A DNA stretch of 33,818 nucleotides from a virus. The position numbers were made by a program, and so were the translations under genes. Below the pieces are notes generated by a model that searched no databases, had not been told where the DNA came from, and worked only from the letters and a program-made list of their open reading frames with translations. Positions 6,650 to 11,920 of the stretch are shown here, piece by piece. The first letter of the stretch is position 1; each line of letters opens with the position of its first letter. The DNA is taken from positions 1 through 33,818 of IMG/VR virus record IMGVR_UViG_3300030104_001706, one strand, 5' to 3'.

Positions 6650-6753
6650 AACAAACTACCTAAAATAAAACCAACAACAAAACATATCCACTCTCTACGA
6701 TAATGAAGTTCTAAAACTTTCCAATCGTTTTTTGTTTTACCAAAAATAAGCAT
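6643..6753 (-). CDS. 36-residue single-span membrane protein
   Basis: The ORF reads MLIFGKTKNDWKVLELHYRR, then a hydrophobic segment 'EWICFVVGFILGSLLW' running to the end. An AAAGGAA site lies 6-7 bases before the ATG. An in-frame alternative start at 6768 would add five residues. Its stop codon overlaps the start of the next gene (6649), which is typical of the compact operons here. It is likely a C-terminally anchored membrane peptide of unknown function. Confidence 0.6.
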   Translation of the reverse strand: MLIFGKTKNDWKVLELHYRREWICFVVGFILGSLLW

Positions 6754-6816
6754 AAAGTTCCTTTCCATTAGTTTTGAGTAGCTGACTCATCAGTATTTAG
6801 GAACAACCCCAAATAG

Positions 6817-6839
6817 ACAAGGGGAATTAATCCCCTTGT
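6817..6839 (-). terminator. Hairpin terminator after the DUF932 gene
   Basis: ACAAGGGGA (6817-6825) pairs with TCCCCTTGT (6831-6839), a 9-bp stem with an ATTAA loop. It starts a few bases past the stop of the minus-strand gene ending at 6845. There is no clear U-tract on the minus-strand side, so it may only attenuate transcription into the small genes downstream. Confidence 0.65.
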
Positions 6840-6844
6840 TTCGT

Positions 6845-7891
6845 CTAAACTCTAATTGCCATTGGATTATTAGCAAAAATAATTAAGCCACCAAGTTCTT
6901 GTAAGAATCTGGCTCTGTCATCTGTTTTATCCTCATCATTAGCTAAATTAGTTATTGCATTAGCTAACTCATATTTTGAAGTGGTAAATGTATCTCCAAC
7001 ATATTTACCTAATCTTTCAAAAATTTGAGCCCTTTCCGAATCAGATACGCCTTGTCTTTTTGCTAATTGAACAATTTGATGTGAATTAATAGATTGCTTG
7101 GTAGCATCTTTTAATTTCTGTAAATTTTCCTGAAACAATTCAGAATTACTTACCAACTCAATTTGTTTTTTCATATTGTCAATAATAGTAACCCATTGGT
7201 CGTCTTTTTCTGCATCAATTACTATTTTACCAACATGTCTAGCATAAAAACGATTTAAGTATCTAGGTGCTACCATACCATTAGTACAAACTAATCTGTA
7301 AATAAATGGTTGGATAATTAAACTACCACCACCAACTTCTGAATTGGTAATAGTAATACCACCTTGAACTATATCGTCTTTTTCAACCTCGCCTTCAAGT
7401 TTAGGTGTAACTGCTGTAATATTCAAATAATCCCCATCATAATGAGCATATTTTAAATCAGCATTCATATCCATTAACTTGTTTAAGCTATGGTTAACAA
7501 CTACGTCATTATCTATTCTTTTATATCTATCTGACATAATTGCTCTTGCCGTATCATTGGTGCCATCTTCTCTTGTTCTTATCATTAACTTTCTATTTTT
7601 GTTTTTATTAATCCAAAAATTTAAGTTATGAGCAACAAGTTCTTGGCTAACAGGCAAACATTTACTTATGTAACTTCTGCCTATATCCAATCTCCCACAT
7701 AACTGACCTAATGAATGGTCGGTTAATTGATGCCCTTTGTTAGAAAATGCCCATATATTTGGAAACATTTCATTAACATTAGCATGTGGTTTAATTTTAG
7801 TAGAATGTAAATCAACAATATAATCCTTTTTATATTGAACATCATTGTTAATTTTTTCTACCATTTTTTTTATATCATGACCTTTTTTCAT
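6845..7891 (-). CDS. DUF932 family protein
   Basis: A 348-residue protein. I place the start at 7891 (MKKGHDIKKMVEK), because a consensus AGGAGG lies 6-7 bases before it; a longer frame reaches 7930 but lacks a site. The central region ('ARAIMSDRYKRIDNDVVV', 'GGITITNSEVGGGSLIIQPFIYRLVCTNGMV', read in pieces) fits DUF932, a family found in phages and plasmids and often placed among recombination genes. The biochemical role is not established. It heads the leftward unit next to the control region and ends at a hairpin (6817-6839). Confidence 0.8.
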   Translation of the reverse strand: MKKGHDIKKMVEKINNDVQYKKDYIVDLHSTKIKPHANVNEMFPNIWAFSNKGHQLTDHSLGQLCGRLDIGRSYISKCLPVSQELVAHNLNFWINKNKNRKLMIRTREDGTNDTARAIMSDRYKRIDNDVVVNHSLNKLMDMNADLKYAHYDGDYLNITAVTPKLEGEVEKDDIVQGGITITNSEVGGGSLIIQPFIYRLVCTNGMVAPRYLNRFYARHVGKIVIDAEKDDQWVTIIDNMKKQIELVSNSELFQENLQKLKDATKQSINSHQIVQLAKRQGVSDSERAQIFERLGKYVGDTFTTSKYELANAITNLANDEDKTDDRARFLQELGGLIIFANNPMAIRV

Positions 7892-7954
7892 GATTTTCCT
7901 CCTAGTTAAAATTAATGGGACTGCCATCATCAGTATCTATTCATCACAATAGAT

Positions 7955-7979
7955 AAACCAAAATATAAATTTTTGGTTT
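7955..7979. promoter_or_regulatory. Operator-like perfect 9-bp inverted repeat
   Basis: AAACCAAAA (7955-7963) and TTTTGGTTT (7971-7979) are perfect reverse complements around TATAAAT. The repeat sits 64-88 bases upstream of the DUF932 start, which is where an operator overlapping a leftward promoter would be. The same half-site returns at 8069, 8239 and 8271. The natural candidate for binding it is the XRE protein at 8622. Confidence 0.6.
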
Positions 7980-8208
7980 CGGCTTATATAAAACTAGGAA
8001 AGGAAAATTTAACGGCTAAAGAAACTAATCTAAAGCGCTTGCCGTTTACCATTGTTGAATTGACGGTTTTGGTTAAGGGATTAATCCTATATGGATTATC
8101 TAATACCTACCCAAACTACTAAAAATTATGGATTTGGACTCCAATAATCTTTTTACGGTATATAAAATACCAACTAAAACCGATTTTAAAATTTTAGCGA
8201 AAAGTGAC

Positions 8209-8289
8209 AAATTTACAAAACTCATTGGGTAAACTCCATTGGTTTTTTTCTGCAAGGAATTAAATTCCAAAACCAAAATTTGTAAATTT
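8209..8289. ncRNA. 81-base fold of nested inverted repeats (RNA or DNA structure)
   Basis: Three helices nest. AAATTTACAAA (8209-8219) pairs with 8279-8289 (11 bp), TTGGTTTT (8239-8246) pairs with 8269-8276 (8 bp), and GGAAT (8256-8260) pairs with 8264-8268 (5 bp). The 3' arms are almost contiguous and unpaired bases sit mainly on the 5' side. This could be a small RNA or a structured origin/operator. I found no matching known RNA family by eye. Confidence 0.45.
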
Positions 8290-8308
8290 ATGTTTTCGTA
8301 AGACATAG

Positions 8309-8345
8309 GTATTTATACGAAATACTATAAATAACTAAATAGTTA
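8309..8345. promoter_or_regulatory. Hairpin plus palindromic operator-like site
   Basis: GTATTT (8309-8314) pairs with AAATAC (8320-8325) around ATACG. Just beyond it, TAACTA-AA-TAGTTA (8332-8345) is a 14-base dyad with a two-base centre, typical in size for a dimeric repressor site. The binding protein is unknown. Confidence 0.45.
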
Positions 8346-8360
8346 AAAATCCTTTAAAAA

Positions 8361-8413
8361 TAAGGCTTTTCAATGAAAACCTTATAAAACAATAAAAAAC
8401 CATTGTTTTTATA
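8361..8413. repeat. Two adjacent strong stem-loops
   Basis: The first is TAAGG-C-TTTTC (8361-8371), loop AAT, pairing with GAAAACCTTA (8375-8384): 10 bp with one bulge. The second is TATAAAACAAT (8383-8393) pairing with ATTGTTTTTATA (8402-8413): 11 bp with one bulged T. They share two bases, so only one of them can form completely at a time. Confidence 0.5.
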
Positions 8414-8451
8414 AATATCAAATCAGATGGTAAATTAATTCGCATATACTT

Positions 8452-8544
8452 TTAGTTTAGTCGATTTAAATTGCAGTTAATGGCTAAATCGGATAATAAA
8501 AAAATTGAGGGGTGTTTCTCAAATTCTTTTAGCGAATCATACAT
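8452..8544 (-). CDS. Possible 30-residue leader peptide
   Basis: The ORF reads MYDSLKEFEKHPSIFLLSDL, then 'AINCNLNRLN'. The only strong support is its leader: AACTAGAAAGG lies 5 bases before the ATG, the same motif as in front of the minus-strand genes at 6489 and 6203. If real, it is the first gene of the leftward unit, 0.55 kb ahead of DUF932. The ORF also covers the foldable 8462-8492 segment. Confidence 0.4.
   Translation of the reverse strand: MYDSLKEFEKHPSIFLLSDLAINCNLNRLN
8462..8492 (+). promoter_or_regulatory. Stem-loop that can swap partners with the XRE leader hairpin
   Basis: CGATTTA (8462-8468) pairs with TAAATCG (8485-8491). The 3' arm, as AAATCGG (8486-8492), is also fully complementary to CCGATTT (8583-8589), which is the loop of the hairpin at 8567-8602. 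The two pairings exclude each other. The arrangement resembles a switch or attenuator but could be chance in AT-rich DNA. Confidence 0.35.
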
Positions 8545-8566
8545 CTCTCCCTTTCTAGTTAAAAAA

Positions 8567-8602
8567 TGTGTGGGGAGTTTAACCGATTTCTCCCCATGCA
8601 CA
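8567..8602 (+). promoter_or_regulatory. GC-rich leader hairpin upstream of the XRE gene
   Basis: TGTG-TGGGGAG (8567-8577) pairs with CTCCCCA-(TG)-CACA (8590-8602): an 11-bp stem with a two-base bulge and a 12-base loop. It ends 19 bases before the ATG at 8622. It may act as an attenuator or mRNA-stabilising element for the rightward early transcript. Confidence 0.6.
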
Positions 8603-8621
8603 ATCAATCATAGGAGCAATA

Positions 8622-8936
8622 ATGCAAGAAGATAAAAAAATCTTCAATAATTCTATTGGAGTAAAAATAAAAACAAAAAGATTGGAAATGAAAAAAACTC
8701 AATCTTGGTTGGCAAATAAACTAGGAGTTACCTTTCAACAAATACAAAAATATGAAAAAGGTGCCAATGCAATTACTTGTTATAATTTAAAACAAGTAGC
8801 AAAACATTTAAAAGTATCTATTTTATATTTTTATATTGATGGTTATGAAACTGACCAAGCATTTGAAAATGGTAAATTAAAACCATTAATTTTAACTAAA
8901 GAAATGGAAGTACAAAATGATAAAAGTTCAAGTTGA
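8622..8936 (+). CDS. XRE/Cro-type HTH transcriptional regulator
   Basis: A 104-residue protein with an HTH_XRE domain at residues about 11-70: 'IGVKIKTKRLEMKKTQSWLA', then 'NKLGVTFQQIQKYEKGANAI', then 'NLKQVAKHLKVSILYFY'. It is the first gene of the rightward unit, preceded by AGGAG 6 bases before the ATG and by a leader hairpin. Its position next to a region full of dyads suggests it represses one or both divergent units. With no integrase present it is more likely a Cro-like timing switch than a lysogeny repressor (inference). Confidence 0.88.
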   Translation: MQEDKKIFNNSIGVKIKTKRLEMKKTQSWLANKLGVTFQQIQKYEKGANAITCYNLKQVAKHLKVSILYFYIDGYETDQAFENGKLKPLILTKEMEVQNDKSSS

Positions 8937-9183
8937 TAAAATTTGGCTCGGTAAAGTAAGTATAAGAGATTATATTTATAAAAAATGTTTAAAAAAAAAA
9001 GAATCATTAGGTATTACACACGGAACAGAATATATGTTTATACCGTATGATAAATTAAAACAGGCAAAACAAATTACCAATGAAAGTTTTATATCAAAAT
9101 TTAATGGTAAAAAATACAAACTTATAGACTTTGATTGGAAACCGTTTAAACCTGAAAATCCTAATCAGGAGAAATTATTATGA
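8917..9183 (+). CDS. Hypothetical early protein
   Basis: An 88-residue basic protein starting MIKVQVDKIWLGKVSIRDYI, with aromatic-rich ends ('LIDFDWKPFKPENP'). It overlaps the end of the XRE gene by 20 bp and the next start by 4 bp. No family is recognised. It is probably an early accessory protein because of its place directly after the regulator. Confidence 0.65.
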   Translation: MIKVQVDKIWLGKVSIRDYIYKKCLKKKESLGITHGTEYMFIPYDKLKQAKQITNESFISKFNGKKYKLIDFDWKPFKPENPNQEKLL

Positions 9184-9470
9184 GTAATGAAAATTTTTTA
9201 GATATACCTAAAACTGACGAAACACAGCAACCTACTCCAGAAGAATATTATTTTTCTAAATCTAAAAATCAATGGATAATGGTTTCTGATATGTCGGATA
9301 TGCATGTAAGAAGAGCATTTAAACGACTTTTAAGAATGATTAGATTAAATCAATTAATTGATATTTCAGATGCTAATAAAGATACTTTCAGAAAAGCAGA
9401 AGTTTTAAATGAAGTTAATAATATAATTAGTCATTGTGAAACCATTAAACAAAAAATCGAGGATAATTAG
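9180..9470 (+). CDS. Hypothetical early protein
   Basis: A 96-residue protein. The first 30 residues are acidic and Pro/Gln-rich; the rest is helical ('HVRRAFKRLLRMIRLNQLID', then 'EVLNEVNNIISHCETIKQKI'). Its start overlaps the previous stop by 4 bp and AGGAGA lies 7-8 bases upstream. No domain is recognised. Confidence 0.65.
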   Translation: MSNENFLDIPKTDETQQPTPEEYYFSKSKNQWIMVSDMSDMHVRRAFKRLLRMIRLNQLIDISDANKDTFRKAEVLNEVNNIISHCETIKQKIEDN

Positions 9471-9505
9471 TTATTTAGAATTTAAATTGAATAAAGAATT
9501 AGCTT

Positions 9506-9649
9506 ATGAAAACACATATGGAAAAGAAGAAAAAATCCAAAAAGAATATGAAAAATATCTTGAAGAAAAAGCCAAAGAAAATTCTTAATGGATATTATAT
9601 TCATAATGGAAAAATAACTTATTTATATGAAAAAGTCCGACAGGATTAG
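9506..9649 (+). CDS. Small Lys/Asn-rich protein (47 aa)
   Basis: The ORF starts MKTHMEKKKKSKKNMKNILK and ends 'NGYYIHNGKITYLYEKVRQD'. It ends 23 bases inside the next gene. The same stretch holds a second open frame, 9436-9588, with a GTG start at 9436 and good codon usage in '...ELAYENTYGKEEKIQKEYEK'. One of the two frames, or both, may be real. I favour this one for its ATG start and ordinary C-terminal half. Confidence 0.4.
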   Translation: MKTHMEKKKKSKKNMKNILKKKPKKILNGYYIHNGKITYLYEKVRQD

Positions 9650-9920
9650 ATTTAATAAATTAAAAGAATTAGGTTGTGTTGCTTGTGGTTCAAATAATGT
9701 AGTAATACACCATATTAGAAAACATACAGGATTATCTTTAAGACCTGACCATCAAGATACAATTCCTTTATGTCCAAGACATCATAATATGGGTAATGAA
9801 TCAATACATCTTAATAAAAAGTTGTTTGAAAAAAAATTCGGTACTGAAAAACAGCTTTTAATAAAAACAAACATAAAACTAAATCAATTAGAAAGGAGTT
9901 ATTTATTTTATGAAAAATAA
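9627..9920 (+). CDS. Ref-family (RecA-dependent) HNH nuclease
   Basis: A 97-residue HNH protein. Zinc and catalytic residues are visible: C17-x2-C20 ('CVACG'), H28-H29 ('VVIHHI'), H42, then C49 and H52-H53 in 'TIPLCPRHHNMG', followed by 'SIHLNKKLFEKKFG'. This pattern matches the phage P1 Ref family, which makes RecA-dependent DNA breaks; other small HNH nucleases are the alternative. It sits next to replication genes and has no clear ribosome binding site, so it is probably coupled to the upstream ORF. Confidence 0.8.
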   Translation: MKKSDRIRFNKLKELGCVACGSNNVVIHHIRKHTGLSLRPDHQDTIPLCPRHHNMGNESIHLNKKLFEKKFGTEKQLLIKTNIKLNQLERSYLFYEK

Positions 9921-10191
9921 ACAAATGGTAAAAATAGAGGATATACAAAATATGGAATCTATTGTTGAGGATAGCATAAAAAAAATTATACCAAAAAAAA
10001 CAGTTAATTTTATGATTAATTCTGAATCATTATATTTTAACGAAAATGATCAACAAATATCTGAAAAACAATTTAATGATATTATGTATGATATTGCTAA
10101 TAAGCAAAAATGGTATGGAGTTCCAAAGGTATGGAAACCAACACAGGCAGAACCTTGGCAATTTTTTGTAGCACAATTTATAGCGAGGTAA
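9910..10191 (+). CDS. Hypothetical protein upstream of the replication initiator
   Basis: A 93-residue protein starting MKNKQMVKIEDIQNMESIVE and ending with an aromatic-rich segment ('KWYGVPKVWKPTQAEPWQFF'). It overlaps the Ref-like gene by 11 bp and ends 1 bp before the DUF1376 gene. A replication or recombination accessory role is suggested by context only. Confidence 0.65.
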   Translation: MKNKQMVKIEDIQNMESIVEDSIKKIIPKKTVNFMINSESLYFNENDQQISEKQFNDIMYDIANKQKWYGVPKVWKPTQAEPWQFFVAQFIAR

Positions 10192-10192
10192 T

Positions 10193-10975
10193 ATGGAAAC
10201 TAATAAATTTCATGCTTTGCAATTATTTACAGATACATTTACAGCAGAAACGGTACATTTAAGCAATGAACAAGTAGGTATATATATTAGATTATTATGT
10301 TTTGCTTGGACTAAAAATACAAAACCATTTTCAACAAAATCTGCTTACAGAATATGTCAATGTATAGATGGAAGTTGCTATGCTAAAGTTGAAGAAATAT
10401 TGGAAGAATTTTTTATACCAAATGAAGAACATAATCATTGGACTCATAAAAGATTAACAGCTGAACATGAATATTTAACAGCTAAATATCAAAGAAAATC
10501 ATATGCTGGTAAAAAAGGTGCTGATGCTAAATGGTCTGCCAATGGCAAAACAATGACACCTATACCTATACCTAAACCTATACCTAATAATAAATATAGC
10601 TCAATTTTTGATGAACTTTGGAAAGGTTTAATTATTAAACGAGGTTCCAAATGGAAAGCATACCAAACATTTACAAAAGTTTGTGATGATATGCCAAAAA
10701 AAGAAACAATTATTGATATATATAATAAACAAATGCAAGGTATTGAGGACAAATTTGTGCCACATTTTAGCACATGGTTAAGTCAAAAAAGGTGGGAAAT
10801 GGAAGAAATTGACCAAATAAAACAGGAATCGCCTGTTAATTTACGTCAAAAAATGGAAAAATTAGGGTTTGATTTTAGGCATAGTGAGGACAGATTTGAT
10901 TACTTCAAAAAAGATGGAAAAGAGTATAAAATAGATAGGTATGATAAAGACCATATAATACACAATGTTGAATGA
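10193..10975 (+). CDS. DUF1376 replication initiation protein
   Basis: A 260-residue protein. Residues about 7-115 fit DUF1376, a winged-helix-like domain of phage replication proteins ('HLSNEQVGIYIRLLCFAWTK', then 'AKVEEILEEFF', then 'SYAGKKGADAKWS'). A Pro/Ile linker at residues 122-131 (TPIPIPKPIP) leads to a C-terminal helical half with 'FDELW' and 'HFSTWLSQKRW', typical of initiators that recruit a helicase loader or helicase. No phage polymerase, helicase or primase is recognisable in the window, so it probably hands the origin to the host replisome. The linker DNA is a hexamer repeat that may itself be the origin. Confidence 0.8.
   Translation: METNKFHALQLFTDTFTAETVHLSNEQVGIYIRLLCFAWTKNTKPFSTKSAYRICQCIDGSCYAKVEEILEEFFIPNEEHNHWTHKRLTAEHEYLTAKYQRKSYAGKKGADAKWSANGKTMTPIPIPKPIPNNKYSSIFDELWKGLIIKRGSKWKAYQTFTKVCDDMPKKETIIDIYNKQMQGIEDKFVPHFSTWLSQKRWEMEEIDQIKQESPVNLRQKMEKLGFDFRHSEDRFDYFKKDGKEYKIDRYDKDHIIHNVE
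10559..10588 (+). repeat. Five tandem CCTAWW hexamers inside the initiator gene (candidate iterons)
   Basis: The units read CCTATA, CCTATA, CCTAAA, CCTATA, CCTAAT with no gaps, and encode the Pro/Ile linker. Lambdoid origins lie as iterons inside the initiator gene, so this could be the origin. A purely protein-level reason (a PI/PK linker) explains it too. Confidence 0.5.
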
Positions 10976-11106
10976 AAGCAATATTAAGAATATTTAAGTA
11001 TGCAAGGAGAAGAATAATTGCTTTAGCATTGGAAAATCGTAGGTTGAAAGCACAATTACAAATATATCAAGCAGTAATTGAATCAGAGGTTGAAACAAAA
11101 CAATGA
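10972..11106 (+). CDS. Small basic helical protein (44 aa)
   Basis: The ORF starts MKAILRIFKYARRRIIALAL and continues 'ENRRLKAQLQIYQAVIESEV', one long amphipathic, possibly coiled-coil helix. It is joined to the genes on both sides by ATGA overlaps (TGA of one, ATG of the next), which strongly suggests coupled translation. The function is unknown. A DNA- or membrane-surface-binding helix is compatible. Confidence 0.6.
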   Translation: MKAILRIFKYARRRIIALALENRRLKAQLQIYQAVIESEVETKQ

Positions 11107-11387
11107 AAAGAAAAAAAGCACAATATAAATTTGCCATTATTAAGAAAAAGAAATATTATTTCTATAAAATTACATGGTTAGATATTTTAGGCGATGCAGG
11201 ACATTGTACTAGCTTTGATTTTTTAGGAATGAAACCTAGTGTAATGGTAACACATGCTTATTTGTTTCAAAAAGATAAAAAATGTATAAGAACATTTGGA
11301 ACATATGAAGAAAATGATGAATTATTTAGTGATAGAAATGTTTTTCCAAAAGGTGTAATAGTTAAAATGGAAAAAATACCTGTATGA
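11103..11387 (+). CDS. Conserved hypothetical phage protein
   Basis: A 94-residue protein. After a basic start it has 'FYKITWLDILGDAGHCTSFD', then 'THAYLFQKDKKCIRTFGTYE' and 'ELFSDRNVFPKGVI'. From memory this 'W.DI.GD.GH' plus 'SDRNVFP.G' pattern recurs in small proteins of marine phages, without a known role. It is coupled by 4-bp overlaps to both neighbours. Confidence 0.7.
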   Translation: MKRKKAQYKFAIIKKKKYYFYKITWLDILGDAGHCTSFDFLGMKPSVMVTHAYLFQKDKKCIRTFGTYEENDELFSDRNVFPKGVIVKMEKIPV

Positions 11388-11920
11388 AGATTGAAGAAAT
11401 AGATATTAATTTAATTAAACCATATAAAAACAATCCAAGAGAAATATCTGCTGATGCAGTAAAAAAAGTGCGTAATAGTATTTCAGAATTTGGTAATAAT
11501 CAACCAATAGTTATAGACCAAGATAATTATATTGTTGTGGGTCATACAAGATGGAAAGCATTAAAAGAATTACATAAAAAAACAGCATTTGTTATTAAAA
11601 AGGATTTTGAAAAGAATCAAGCAATAGCATATAGAATAATGGATAATCGGTCAGGACAAGAAACTAAATGGAATGAAGATTTATTAATATCTGAATTAAA
11701 TATACTGAAAGATGAAAGTTTTGATTTAGATTTAACAGGATTTGATAAATTAGAATTAGATAAATATTTATCTGATAAACAAGTATTGGAAGATAGTTCA
11801 GAAATAACTATACCAAATAAATGTGAAGTTATAATTGAATGTGAATCTGAAGAAAAACAACAAGAATTATATAATGAATTATCTGAAAGAGGATTAACTT
11901 GTCGAGTGTTAAATTTCTAA
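11384..11920 (+). CDS. ParB-like nuclease/DNA-binding domain protein
   Basis: A 178-residue protein. The ParB N-terminal domain covers residues about 4-90: 'IKPYKNNPRE' (11-20), 'IVIDQDNYIVVGHTRWKALK' (42-61) with the G-H-T-R-W catalytic/CTP-binding-type motif, then 'AIAYRIMDNR'. Phage ParB-like domains usually partner with DNA methylases or other base modification enzymes. Here no methylase follows; the next gene, overlapping by 22 bp, is an ABC-ATPase/GNAT fusion. The pair is probably one modification module (inference). Confidence 0.85.
   Translation: MKIEEIDINLIKPYKNNPREISADAVKKVRNSISEFGNNQPIVIDQDNYIVVGHTRWKALKELHKKTAFVIKKDFEKNQAIAYRIMDNRSGQETKWNEDLLISELNILKDESFDLDLTGFDKLELDKYLSDKQVLEDSSEITIPNKCEVIIECESEEKQQELYNELSERGLTCRVLNF

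Larger units (their letters stand above)
7892..8621. promoter_or_regulatory. Divergent control region, mostly non-coding and hairpin-rich
   Basis: This is the only stretch over 300 bases without a confident gene. It separates the leftward and rightward units. It holds five AACCAA/TTGGTT copies (7957, 7973, 8069, 8239, 8271), some forming dyads, a run of strong inverted repeats from 8209 to 8413, and a GC-rich hairpin in front of the XRE gene. One 30-residue minus-strand ORF (8452-8544) is plausible. No consensus promoter pair stands out; GATAAT at 8492-8497 is a weak plus-strand -10 candidate. It is probably an operator cluster, and perhaps a replication origin or a small RNA locus. Confidence 0.75.

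Noticed and set aside
7892-7930. Upstream start for the DUF932 gene (adds MMAVPLILTRRKI)
   Set aside because: The AGGAGG site fits only the ATG at 7891, and the added residues read through that site.
8128-8232. 34-residue plus-strand frame (MDLDSNNLFTVYKIPTKTDF...) preceded by an 18-residue frame at 8091
   Set aside because: The residues look protein-like and could be a decayed gene, but neither frame has a ribosome binding site and both overlap strong stem-loops.
8100-8306. 68-residue open frame on the minus strand in the control region
   Set aside because: It has no ribosome binding site, gives an unusual Leu/Ile/Ser-rich product, and runs through both arms of the 81-base inverted-repeat structure. 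It is more likely a chance frame in AT-rich DNA.
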